DNA of 64,000 nt from Bryobacterales bacterium (GTDB lineage: Bacteria; Acidobacteriota; Terriglobia; Bryobacterales; Bryobacteraceae): the NCBI GenBank assembly GCA_003170295.1, contig PNAJ01000144.1, positions 3,647-67,646 on the forward strand, read 5' to 3'. The notes beneath the pieces were generated by a model that worked only from the letters and a program-made list of their open reading frames with translations, was not told where the DNA came from and made no database searches. This document shows positions 1 through 7,384 of the stretch, one piece after another. Within the stretch, counting starts at the first letter, position 1. Every line of letters begins with the position of its first letter. The translations under genes were made by a program, and so were the position numbers.

Positions 1-19
1 ACCAGGGGGTCCGCCCCAC
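1..19. repeat. Partial copy of dispersed palindromic repeat, family A
   Basis: The window opens inside a copy of a palindromic repeat whose core is GCGGACCAGGGGGTCCGC followed by CCCAC. Further copies lie at 4147-4180, 11807-11851 and (as an inverted pair) 50464-50573. The left part is cut off by the window edge. Confidence 0.7.
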
Positions 20-67
20 CTGCGGGGAAGTCTGGCAACCTGCACTACGAAGTGTGATAATTCCTCG

Positions 68-733
68 ATGACTCGTATTCACTTGGTACTTGGCGGGGTG
101 CTGCTCGCTTATGGGCAGAACGGGCCGGGCGTGCCTGGCTTTGGCGTGGTCGCGGAGCCGGAAAATCATGCTTTGTCCGTGGATCGTCTGATGAGATATC
201 ACGATTCCGGGGAGTATGAGAGTCAGATTCGACAGGTGGTCAATTCGGCGGAGGCGTACCTGATTGAGCGGGCGGAAAAATCGGGCGGAAAACTCGCCGC
301 AGTTTTCGACATCGATGAGACATCGCTCTCCAATTGGGATTCGATGTCCGGTTGTGGTTTCTGCGCTTATTCGGCGGAGCTAAAGCTCTATCCCAACGCC
401 ACGGCGGCCGTGATTTCGCCGACGCGCGAGTTGTTCAACCTGGCAAAGAGTAAAGGCGTTGCCGTTTTCTTCGTGACCGGGCGGCAGGAAAAGCAGCGTG
501 CGCCGACCACCAAGAACCTGACCGACGTTGGATATGCGGGCTGGGTGGAGCTGATTATGGAGCCCGATGGAAACAAGGACCCGGCGCGAACGTTCAAGCC
601 GCGCAACCGGCAAGCGATCGAGAGCAAAGGCTATCGCATCGTGCTGTCAATCGGCGACCAGGCTAGCGACCTGGCGGGGTGCTGCGCGGAGCGTGTCTTC
701 AAGCTGCCGAATCCGTTCTACCTTGTTCCTTAA
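68..733 (+). CDS. Exported HAD-family acid phosphatase (class B / e(P4)-like)
   Basis: A secreted phosphomonoesterase of the HAD superfamily, acid phosphatase class B / 5'-nucleotidase lipoprotein e(P4) group. Motif I is clear as FDIDETSLSN near residues 76-85, with the catalytic DxD aspartates. VTGR near residue 136 fits motif II, and GDQASD near residue 197 fits the terminal acidic motif. Residues 1-17 are hydrophobic and look like a signal peptide, so the enzyme should act in the periplasm; there is no clear lipobox cysteine. At 221 residues it is close to the family size. No strong ribosome binding site precedes the ATG. The substrate cannot be told from sequence. Confidence 0.85.
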   Translation: MTRIHLVLGGVLLAYGQNGPGVPGFGVVAEPENHALSVDRLMRYHDSGEYESQIRQVVNSAEAYLIERAEKSGGKLAAVFDIDETSLSNWDSMSGCGFCAYSAELKLYPNATAAVISPTRELFNLAKSKGVAVFFVTGRQEKQRAPTTKNLTDVGYAGWVELIMEPDGNKDPARTFKPRNRQAIESKGYRIVLSIGDQASDLAGCCAERVFKLPNPFYLVP

Positions 734-779
734 GTCGTGCAGAAATCAGGCGGATCTGCCGATGTTTCAAAAATAGCTT

Positions 780-1475
780 ATGTCCTCTTCTGTCGGTGGG
801 AAATTTCAGGATCACTACGCGGTTCTTGGCATCGAGACCAACGCGGACTCGGAAACGATTCAGGCGGCTTATAGCAAGCTCGCGCGAAAATGCGCCGAGA
901 CGGGGGACAAAAGCAAGCTTGATGCGCTGAATCAAGCCTTTGAGGTTCTTTCCGATCCCGGGCTGAGAGCCAGTTTCGACAAGGTGAAGGGGGTGGATCA
1001 CGAAACGGGTGATCCGAAATTCACCGGGGTGGAGTTTTTCCACAGACTGACGCAGAGCGCGTTGCTGCGGTCGGCGGTTCTCTGCATCCTTTATGACCGG
1101 AGGCAGATCAATTCTTTCAAGCCAGGTTTATCGATGCGGCACATCGAGGGCATGCTTCAAGCCCCATCGGAGGAGTTAAACTTTGCCGTGTGGTACTTGA
1201 AGAAGCGTAGTTTGGTGGTCGTTGACGACAAGAGCAACATGGAGATCACGGTAGACGGCATGGACTTTCTGGAACAGAATCGGCCGGACGTGGAGTCGGT
1301 GATGCCGCTGTTCAAGCAAGATGCGCATGCTAAGCCTCCATCGCAACCGGAGAAGCGTCCCATTGTTGCTGAAACCAAGACCGGCGAGCCGGTTTTAAAC
1401 GCGTTGAACCGGGCCTTGCAGCGGGCTAGTGTGTCGTATGACGCTCAGCCTCGCGATCCTCTGCAAGTCAAGTAA
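780..1475 (+). CDS. J-like domain protein lacking HPD, with a winged-helix-like middle region
   Basis: Residues 11-70 read as a J-domain: DHYAVLGIETNADSETIQAA, then a helix KLARKC, and later ALNQAFEVLSDPGLRASFD. The HPD tripeptide needed to stimulate DnaK ATPase is absent; the matching positions are about A39-E40-T41. Residues 75-165 contain alternating helices ending in a segment (VVVDDKSNMEITVDGMDFLE) like the wing of a winged helix. The last 50 residues are Pro/Lys-rich and probably disordered. No signal peptide or membrane segment is visible. A J-like scaffold or DNA-binding adaptor rather than a Hsp70 cochaperone is an inference; the exact function is unknown. Confidence 0.75.
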   Translation: MSSSVGGKFQDHYAVLGIETNADSETIQAAYSKLARKCAETGDKSKLDALNQAFEVLSDPGLRASFDKVKGVDHETGDPKFTGVEFFHRLTQSALLRSAVLCILYDRRQINSFKPGLSMRHIEGMLQAPSEELNFAVWYLKKRSLVVVDDKSNMEITVDGMDFLEQNRPDVESVMPLFKQDAHAKPPSQPEKRPIVAETKTGEPVLNALNRALQRASVSYDAQPRDPLQVK

Positions 1476-1534
1476 CAGTAACTACAAGCTGCGGCAGTAA
1501 CAATGTCGAGTTGCCATGTGATTTGATTTTCGAT

Positions 1535-2668
1535 TTACTGGGTGATCGCGTGTCCTTCCGAAAGAGTCTTAATCATGGCTTCCAGACCGTTCCGGTTCAA
1601 GTCGTCGGGGGCCTGAGGCAAGGCCTTGCGTGCATGTTCGAGGGCTGCCGGGATGTCGCCGGTCGCGGAGTAACCGCGCGCGAGACCCACGTGGACGGGC
1701 CATGCGTCACCGTGGCGCTGGGCATTTAATTTGAAAATCTCCAAGGCTTCGGCATTCTTATGCGCGGCCACGAGCGCGCGGCCATACTGGTGGATCTGAA
1801 TAGCCGTGGTCGCGGGATCATTAAGGGCGACCTGCATGATGGCCTTCGCCTCGAAGTCCTTCTTCAGTTTGGCGAGCGCCTGTGCCTTGGTGCTCAATGT
1901 ATCGAAATTCGACTGACCGATAAAGGGCTTACTGACCGCGGCCTCCGCCCATTCGAGACCCTGGTCGAGATTGGTGTTGGTCTGAATGCAGAATTGCGCG
2001 GCGGCCATGTAAGCTCGATAGTCGAAACCGTAGCCGCTGGTTAATTCGCGGCGCAGGTGGGTGATATAGCTATCGTTGGTCTTCGCCGCGATGGCGAGGG
2101 GGATGGCGAGGTCTTCCCACTGCAGCTCCAGCGTAGTTTCCGCCGGACGGCGCACGGGGAACTCGTAGGCTAACCATTCGCGATATTCGTGTTTGTGGGG
2201 CTTGACCTTGACGCGAAGTGCGTCGTCCGCTTCGTCGTAGAAAAAACTGCCCCAGGCATTGGAATTTTTGGAAAAGATGACGGTCCACTCCTCGGGTCCG
2301 GGAATCATGTGGAGTCCATAGCGGCCGGCGGGCAAAGGGCTGCCTTCGACACTGATGTCCTCGGAGGCCGAAAAGACGGTGTTCTCGTTCGCGCCGGCGC
2401 GCCAAGGGGCAGGTTTGCCGCCGCCGACGCCGAGAGACGTTAAACCGTAGGGCACGAGCTTGCCCCAAATCTTTCCGCGCCGGTCTTCGCCGGAGGGGCT
2501 GTGAACCGAGGGGCTGGAATATTCGACGGTCACTTTAATAGCGCCCATCGACTGGGTGACGGACGCCTTTTGATTGTTGCCGCTGGGCGGGAGAGTTAAG
2601 ACCGGGGACTGAGCCGATAGAATCGCCAGTGAAACGAGGCAGAGAGAAAACCGAAGCAAGGGTCGCAT
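1535..2668 (-). CDS. Exported DUF2911 domain protein with C-terminal TPR-like repeats
   Basis: The start is set at the ATG at 2666-2668, which begins MRPLLRFSLCLVSLAILSAQ, a convincing signal peptide. The longer reading frame that begins at 2785 runs into the IS element and is not native. Residues 25-190 match the DUF2911 pattern (VTVEYSSPSVHSP, WRAGANENTVFSASEDI, AGRYGLHMIPG, WTVIFSKN). The C-terminal 150 residues are helical repeats with TPR character (YGRALVAAHKNAEALEIFKL, LARGYSATGDIPAALEHARK). This architecture is frequent in Acidobacteria and Bacteroidetes; no biochemical role is established. An IS lies only 66 bp upstream and may have cut off the promoter. Confidence 0.85.
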   Translation of the reverse strand: MRPLLRFSLCLVSLAILSAQSPVLTLPPSGNNQKASVTQSMGAIKVTVEYSSPSVHSPSGEDRRGKIWGKLVPYGLTSLGVGGGKPAPWRAGANENTVFSASEDISVEGSPLPAGRYGLHMIPGPEEWTVIFSKNSNAWGSFFYDEADDALRVKVKPHKHEYREWLAYEFPVRRPAETTLELQWEDLAIPLAIAAKTNDSYITHLRRELTSGYGFDYRAYMAAAQFCIQTNTNLDQGLEWAEAAVSKPFIGQSNFDTLSTKAQALAKLKKDFEAKAIMQVALNDPATTAIQIHQYGRALVAAHKNAEALEIFKLNAQRHGDAWPVHVGLARGYSATGDIPAALEHARKALPQAPDDLNRNGLEAMIKTLSEGHAITQ

Positions 2669-2718
2669 GGGAGCACAGACGGTCGGCTTGAAAAAAGGTT
2701 TGATACTTTTGAAGCCGA

Positions 2719-2734
2719 AGAGCCGGCCGGGGGG
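2719..2734. repeat. Left fragment of a family A repeat split by the IS
   Basis: The bases AGAGCCGGCC followed by six G match the region just left of the repeat core in the intact copy at 50530-50550. The remaining part resumes on the far side of the IS at 4147. Joining the two flanks and removing four of the G residues recreates the intact repeat. Confidence 0.6.
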
Positions 2735-2788
2735 TGTACGAACGGGCAGATAGGTAACACATCTATCCGAGCACATAGGTAACACTTT
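2735..2788. repeat. Left terminal inverted repeat of the IS
   Basis: This end contains GATAGGTAACACATCTATCC and then a second ATAGGTAACACTTTA. It is the reverse complement of 4093-4146 with a few mismatches. The doubled motif inside each end is a likely transposase binding site. Confidence 0.75.
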
Positions 2789-2809
2789 AGTTCGTTTCCG
2801 CTTTCTCCG

Positions 2810-4063
2810 TTACCGGCTCTGGCGGATCATCAGAATCCATCTTTGGCTTTCCTTCTTAGAAAGGTTTTGTTCGGCTTGGGTTTGGGTGTTCAGGAGCCGT
2901 TTGGGTGGAAAGTTGAGATCGGTGGCGTGCATAGTACGTTCATCCATCCAGCCGATGGGATAGTTTCCGAACCAGAGTTTCCAGATGCCATCGGCGATTC
3001 CCTCCAGACCGATCGGCTCATGAGCCAGGGTTTTAGTGATGAAAACCCGCTCGCCGCTCCAGCGGATCCGGCCACACGACCCTACTCCGCGTACCAGCAG
3101 ATCGCTGTGGTATTCGGGTCTCTTTAGGCGGTTCGGGTAGTTCCTGCAGGAGGGCTGATAAAACTCACTGGGCGTTTTCATTTCCAGGGCTTCGTGCGGA
3201 CGATCGTGGTTGTACTCCTGACGAAACGCATCGAAGGCTCGTTGCTGACGGCCCAGCGTTGTCGAGGGAGGCTCGGCGGTGGACTCTCGCAGCGTACGAT
3301 GCATTCGCTCGTGCCTTCCGTTCTGCTGCGGTTTCCCGGGATCGATTCGCTCCGGCCAGATGCCCAGCTTGATCCACCACACCGATAACGTCGATAGTCC
3401 GGCCAGCGCCACACTCGCAAACGGCGCTCCGTTGTCGGTGCGAATCGTCTTCGGCAACCCATATTCGCGGAAGGCCGCCTCAAACAACGCCCGAGCGTAC
3501 TTTTCATCGAGCCCGTCCACGGCCTGGCAGCGCAGCAGGTAGCGGCTGTAGGCGTCGGTTACCGTCAGCGGGTCGCAGCGGCTCCCATCCTGGCAATGAA
3601 AGTATCCTTTGAAATCTGCGCACCAAACAGCATTGGCGCCTTCGGCGGACTGCAAGCGGCCGGGCGTCGGAGCTACCCATAGCCTGTTGCCAGGTTTGGC
3701 GGTGAGGCCGGCGCGCTTCAGCATCTCGCCGATGGTGCTGGCGGAAGGCCAATGCTGATCGGGCTGTTTGCGCTGCAACCAAGCTCTGAGCTTTTCCGGG
3801 CCCCAGCGCCGGTGGTCGCTGCGCGCGTCCAGGATCGCTTTGGCGATCGGCTCCGACATGGCGTGGGCCTGGTGGTGTGGCGCGCGCGACTGGTCGGCAA
3901 GCGCCACCGCGCCGCCCGTTTCATATCGCTTCCGCCATTTATAGCCAGTTTTTCGACTGATACCGAAAGCTCGGCACAGCTCGGCGAAGAATTCATCGCC
4001 TTGTTCGATTGCTTTCACGAACGTCAATCGTTGTTCCATGGCACACGTTTCTTTCCAACTCAT
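2810..4063 (-). CDS. IS481-family transposase
   Basis: DDE/rve integrase-type transposase that cuts and joins the IS ends. The start is placed at the ATG at 4061-4063, giving the N-terminus MSWKETCAMEQRLTFVK usual for IS481 transposases, with an AAAGAAG ribosome binding site before it. The in-frame upstream ATG at 4105 lies in the terminal repeat. An N-terminal helix-turn-helix (AELCRAFGISRKTGYKWRKR) precedes the catalytic domain. The acidic triad is visible in WCADFKGYF, IRTDNGAPF and NGRHERMHRTL. The C-terminal RPHEALEMKTPSEFY is also typical. No frameshift or stop interrupts it, so it is probably functional. Confidence 0.9.
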   Translation of the reverse strand: MSWKETCAMEQRLTFVKAIEQGDEFFAELCRAFGISRKTGYKWRKRYETGGAVALADQSRAPHHQAHAMSEPIAKAILDARSDHRRWGPEKLRAWLQRKQPDQHWPSASTIGEMLKRAGLTAKPGNRLWVAPTPGRLQSAEGANAVWCADFKGYFHCQDGSRCDPLTVTDAYSRYLLRCQAVDGLDEKYARALFEAAFREYGLPKTIRTDNGAPFASVALAGLSTLSVWWIKLGIWPERIDPGKPQQNGRHERMHRTLRESTAEPPSTTLGRQQRAFDAFRQEYNHDRPHEALEMKTPSEFYQPSCRNYPNRLKRPEYHSDLLVRGVGSCGRIRWSGERVFITKTLAHEPIGLEGIADGIWKLWFGNYPIGWMDERTMHATDLNFPPKRLLNTQTQAEQNLSKKESQRWILMIRQSR

Positions 4064-4092
4064 CAGCTTCTTTGATAGCTGATCAGCTTCAA

Positions 4093-4146
4093 AAGTGTTA
4101 CCCATGTGCTCGGATAAATGTGTTACCTATGTGCCCGGTCCATACA
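4093..4146. repeat. Right terminal inverted repeat of the IS
   Basis: Mirror of 2735-2788, reading outward as GTGTTACCTATGTGCCCGG to TACA. It contains the second internal motif AGTGTTACCCATGTGCTCGG. Confidence 0.75.
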
Positions 4147-4180
4147 GGGGCCGGCTGCGGACCAGGGGGTCCGCTCCACT
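4147..4180. repeat. Right fragment of the family A repeat interrupted by the IS
   Basis: GGGGCCGGCTGCGG then ACCAGGGGGTCCGCTCCAC continues the repeat whose left part is at 2719-2734. The core palindrome GCGGACC-AGGG-GGTCCGC is intact. Confidence 0.7.
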
Positions 4181-4209
4181 TAAAACACAGAACACTGGTA
4201 AGTTGCCCC

Positions 4210-4268
4210 GCCGGTTGCTTACCGGCGCTCCAGGCGGGTTACCAACCCGCCGCAGGCTGCGAGCCTGC
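4210..4268. terminator. Three tandem perfect hairpins downstream of prmC
   Basis: Three back-to-back stem-loops: GCCGG/CCGGC (4210-4226), GCGGGTT/AACCCGC with a 3-nt loop (4234-4250) and GCAGGCT/AGCCTGC with a 3-nt loop (4252-4268). They begin within 10 bp of the prmC stop codon. No T-tract follows on the minus strand, so they could stabilise the mRNA end or belong to the local repeat rather than act as classical terminators. Confidence 0.45.
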
Positions 4269-4277
4269 ACCACATTG

Positions 4278-5111
4278 CTAGGGCTGAGCGATTTCTGCGG
4301 AGAGGACTCGGGGTACTTGGGCTAAGTCGTTGGTCACTTCGATATCGCGCCACTTGCGATTGAGCATCTGGCGGACTGGGTCTAGCGAATCGTGGCCTAG
4401 TTCGAGAATCAGGCGGCCGCCGGGTTTCAGGAGGCGCGCGGCTTCGGGGATGAGGCGCGAGTAGATGGCGAGTCCGTCGGCGCCGGCGAAGAGCGCGAGC
4501 GCGGGCTCATGGTCGCGGACCTCGCGCTGTAATGTGGCTCGATCGGTCTCGGGGACGTAGGGGGGATTCGAGATTACGAGGTCGAAGGAATGGTCGCGGA
4601 GGGCGGAGCCTAGATCGCACTGCACGAAGTCGACACTGGCTTGAAGACGCTGCGAGTTTGTTTTGGCGATGCGGAGCGCGGCTTGTGAGATGTCGGTTGC
4701 GAATACGCGGGCTTTAGCTTCCAGCGCGAGCGTAATGGCGATGGCTCCGGAGCCGGTGCCGATGTCGAGAACCGTCTCCGACGGGTTTTTGAGCGCGGTT
4801 TCTATAAGATGTTCAGTCTCGGGGCGCGGGATGAGGACGTCAGGGTTGACGTGGAAATCGCGGCCGAAAAATTCCTGCTTGCCGGTGATGTACTGGGTCG
4901 GCATTCCGGAGAGGCGCTGATGGAGATAGCGGCCGTAGTGGATCCACCAGAGCTCTTTGAGTTCCTCATCGGAGTGCGCGAAGAGCCAGGATCGCGGGCA
5001 GCCGATCGAGTGGGCGAGCAGAACTTCGGCGGTGAGGCGAGGTGCTAAAATTCCAGCATCATTGAACAGTTTCTGGCCCTGGAGGAGCGCCGTTTCGAGA
5101 GTCACTGCCAT
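4278..5111 (-). CDS. prmC: Peptide chain release factor N5-glutamine methyltransferase
   Basis: Methylates the glutamine of the GGQ loop of RF1 and RF2 using S-adenosylmethionine. The SAM-binding motif is [18 protein letters not shown], and the catalytic substrate-binding motif is [12 protein letters not shown], both diagnostic of PrmC/HemK. An N-terminal helical domain (residues 1-80) for release-factor binding is present. The 277-residue length is normal. Its start lies 53 bp inside prfA, so the enzyme is translationally coupled to the gene for its own substrate. Confidence 0.95.
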   Translation of the reverse strand: MAVTLETALLQGQKLFNDAGILAPRLTAEVLLAHSIGCPRSWLFAHSDEELKELWWIHYGRYLHQRLSGMPTQYITGKQEFFGRDFHVNPDVLIPRPETEHLIETALKNPSETVLDIGTGSGAIAITLALEAKARVFATDISQAALRIAKTNSQRLQASVDFVQCDLGSALRDHSFDLVISNPPYVPETDRATLQREVRDHEPALALFAGADGLAIYSRLIPEAARLLKPGGRLILELGHDSLDPVRQMLNRKWRDIEVTNDLAQVPRVLSAEIAQP

Positions 5112-6174
5112 CGCCTTTCAGTTTTTCGGCCTGGAAGTGTTGGGTCAAGGCGTCGACGACCTGCTCGAGTTTGCCTTCCATAACCAGGTTTAACTGGTGG
5201 AGCGTCAGGCCGATGCGATGGTCGGTGAGGCGGTTCTGCGGGAAGTTATAGGTGCGGATTTTCTCGGAGCGGTCGCCGGAGCCGACCATGGTCTTTCGCT
5301 CCGCGCCGATCTTGTCCTGCTGCTTTTGCACTTCCAGTTCATAGAGGCGCGAGCGCATGACGCGCATCGCTTTTGCGCGATTCTTGATCTGCGATTTTTC
5401 GTCCTGGCAGGAGACGATGGCGCCGGTGGGCAGGTGCGTGATGCGGACGGCGGAGTACGTCGTATTGACGCTCTGGCCGCCGGGGCCGGAGGAGCAGAAT
5501 GTGTCGACGCGCAGATCCTTTGGGTCGATATTGACCTCGACCTCGTCGGCTTCGGGCAGCACGACGACTCGGATCGCGGAGGTGTGGACGCGGCCCTGTT
5601 GTTCGGTGGCGGGGACGCGCTGCACGCGATGGACGCCGGCCTCGTACTTCATCTGGCTATAAACCTTGACGCCGCTGATGAGCGCGGTGACTTCTTTTAA
5701 TCCACCGACGGAGGACTCGCTTGAGGAAGTTACTTCGACGTTCCAGCCGCGCGTTTCGGCGAAGCGGCCGTACATACGAAAAACTTCGGCGGCGAATAAA
5801 GTCGCTTCGTCGCCACCGGTGCCTGCGTGAATTTCGAGCACGACGTTCTTTTCGTCGTTGGGGTCCTTGGGGAGAAGGAGAACCTTTAGCTCGTCCTCGA
5901 TTTTCGCAATGAGAGGCTCCAGCTTCGCGACTTCTTCTTCGGCCATGGTGCGGAGTTCGGGATCGGTTTCGGTGAGCATCGGACGCGCTTCGGCGAGGTT
6001 GCGAGTGGCGTCCTTCCACTCGCGATATTTGGCGACGATCTCGGCCAGGTCGTTGTGCGATTTGGACACTTTGCGGTAGAGCGCGGAGTCGTTAATGACC
6101 TCGGCGTCCGCCATTTGAGCGTTCAACGCGTCGAAGCGGCGTTCAATGTCGTCGAGTTTTTGCTGATATTGCAT
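5059..6174 (-). CDS. prfA: Peptide chain release factor 1
   Basis: RF1 recognises UAA and UAG stop codons and triggers peptide release. The catalytic loop [20 protein letters not shown] is present, with the GGQ whose Gln is the target of PrmC encoded immediately downstream. The stop-codon recognition motif appears as the usual PAT variant ([17 protein letters not shown]). The 371-residue length is normal, slightly extended by a charged C-terminal tail in the overlap with prmC. It lies about 140 bp downstream of the DUF1385 gene, with a repeat remnant between. Confidence 0.95.
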   Translation of the reverse strand: MQYQQKLDDIERRFDALNAQMADAEVINDSALYRKVSKSHNDLAEIVAKYREWKDATRNLAEARPMLTETDPELRTMAEEEVAKLEPLIAKIEDELKVLLLPKDPNDEKNVVLEIHAGTGGDEATLFAAEVFRMYGRFAETRGWNVEVTSSSESSVGGLKEVTALISGVKVYSQMKYEAGVHRVQRVPATEQQGRVHTSAIRVVVLPEADEVEVNIDPKDLRVDTFCSSGPGGQSVNTTYSAVRITHLPTGAIVSCQDEKSQIKNRAKAMRVMRSRLYELEVQKQQDKIGAERKTMVGSGDRSEKIRTYNFPQNRLTDHRIGLTLHQLNLVMEGKLEQVVDALTQHFQAEKLKGDGSDSRNGAPPGPETVQ

Positions 6175-6252
6175 GCGGCTCTTTTATTATAGATGCGGGG
6201 GAGGGGATTTCGATGCTAGCCAGGTGGAAGCACGAATCACAGCGGCGACTCG

Positions 6253-6283
6253 AGTGTCGACGCGGCACGCACGAGTGCGCGCG
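6253..6283. repeat. Dispersed repeat family D, copy 1
   Basis: A 31-bp sequence beginning AGTGTCGACGCGGCACGC recurs exactly, in inverse orientation, at 45956-45986, 39 kb away, also in an intergenic space. Matching sequence extends a few bases beyond on both sides with mismatches. Confidence 0.75.
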
Positions 6284-6312
6284 CCACAAGCTGCAGGGAT
6301 TTCCCGGAAAGG

Positions 6313-7290
6313 CTATGCGATTACTAATTCGCCGCCCTGCTTCGCTTCGAGCGCCATGGCGCCTTCCAGAGCATGGATCGCGACGGCGGCTTGCGAATCG
6401 TCCGGCGGTTTTGTCGTGATGCGCTGCAGCCACAATCCGGGCTGAGTTAGAACCGACATTAAGGTGCCCTGGCGACGCGCGGCGAAGCGGATTACTTCGT
6501 AGCTGACCCCGGCGATCACGGGTAAAAGGGCGATGCGCGCGACGAATTTCATCCAGAATCCGTCGATGGGCAGAAGGGCGTAAGTGATCATCGCGATGCC
6601 CAGGACCACGAATAAAAAGCTGGTGCCGCAGCGCGGATGGAAGGTCGTGAATTTCTGCGCGTTCTCGACGTTCACCGGTTTGCCGGATTCGAAATTGAAG
6701 ACCACTTTGTGCTCCGCGCCGTGATATTGAAACACGCGCCGCATGTCGGGCAGAAGAGAAAGGAGAAACAGGAACGTGAAGAACATCACCATGCGGATCA
6801 CGCCGTCGGTGAGGTTAACGGCCAGGCGGCTCGATAAGGATGGCACCGCGTGACCCAGGCTGGTTGCTAAAAAGAGCGGGATGAATTTATAGAGGAAGAT
6901 GAATCCGATGAGGGAAATCGCCAGATTCGCGGCCATCATTTTCGAGGTGATTTCCTTGGGCTTTTCGTTAGTTCCTTCGTCGAGTGCAGCGTTGGCCGAG
7001 AATTTTAAAGCCTTCACGCCGAGCGTCATCGCTTGTCCAAGGAGTCCCAATCCGCGAAGAATGGGGAGCTTGAACAGGGAATATTTTTCGGACATGCGAT
7101 GGATGGGATATTGCTCGGTGACGATTTCGCCATTGGGCTTGCGCACGGCGGTGCAATAGCTGTGAGGGGCGCGCATCATGACGCCTTCCATAACGGCCTG
7201 GCCGCCGACGAGGGTAGTTTCCTCGCCGTTCTCAAGGGCGGGCATTAGTTGGATATGGGCCAAAAGGCGGATGTGTTTCCCGAGGTTCAC
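6313..7290 (-). CDS. DUF1385 family polytopic membrane protein
   Basis: Conserved membrane protein of unknown function that often sits beside prfA/prmC in several phyla, as it does here. The signature VGGQAVMEGVMMRAP lies near the N-terminus, followed by several hydrophobic segments (LAISLIGFIFLYKFIPLFLA, VIRMVMFFTFLFLLSLLP, TSFLFVVLGIAMITYALLP) and the conserved YHGAEHKVVFNFE. A start codon at 7359 is possible, but it lies in a dispersed repeat. GTG at 7288-7290 has GGAGA seven bases upstream and a TATAAT at 7309-7314, so it is preferred; ATG at 7245 is the other option. Confidence 0.85.
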   Translation of the reverse strand: MNLGKHIRLLAHIQLMPALENGEETTLVGGQAVMEGVMMRAPHSYCTAVRKPNGEIVTEQYPIHRMSEKYSLFKLPILRGLGLLGQAMTLGVKALKFSANAALDEGTNEKPKEITSKMMAANLAISLIGFIFLYKFIPLFLATSLGHAVPSLSSRLAVNLTDGVIRMVMFFTFLFLLSLLPDMRRVFQYHGAEHKVVFNFESGKPVNVENAQKFTTFHPRCGTSFLFVVLGIAMITYALLPIDGFWMKFVARIALLPVIAGVSYEVIRFAARRQGTLMSVLTQPGLWLQRITTKPPDDSQAAVAIHALEGAMALEAKQGGELVIA

Positions 7291-7317
7291 TACATTGTCT
7301 CCGTCATCATTATAGCG

Positions 7318-7376
7318 CCTGTCCGCTCCCTGACGGTCGCGGTTCCGCTGAACCGCCATGGGTGAGCATGCGGACG
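7318..7376. repeat. Dispersed palindromic repeat family B, intact copy
   Basis: Starts GTCCGCTCCCTGACGGTCGC and ends GGGTGAGCATGCGGAC, so the outer ends are inverted (GTCCGC/GCGGAC). Related copies are at 15619-15726, 52958-53009, 57658-57780 (with a second repeat inserted) and 59145-59241. Confidence 0.75.
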
Positions 7377-7384
7377 GATGAGGG

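Larger units (their letters stand above)
2735..4146 (-). mobile_element. IS481-family insertion sequence, apparently intact
   Basis: About 1.41 kb, holding one full-length DDE transposase between long imperfect inverted repeats. Both ends start TGTA, and the inner ~50 bp of each end carry two copies of ATAGGTAACAC-like sequence separated by ATCCGAGCAC. Four G residues flank both sides and are the likely target duplication. The insertion point is inside a family A dispersed repeat. The outermost base could be off by one because the two ends differ by a single-base indel near the tip. Confidence 0.85.

Noticed and set aside
2669-2785. N-terminal extension of the DUF2911-TPR protein reaching into the IS
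   Set aside because: The extra 39 residues encode the IS end, while the ATG at 2668 opens a proper signal peptide.
5197-5700. Long open frame on the plus strand opposite prfA
   Set aside because: It is antisense to a well-conserved essential gene, has no ribosome binding site and no family features.
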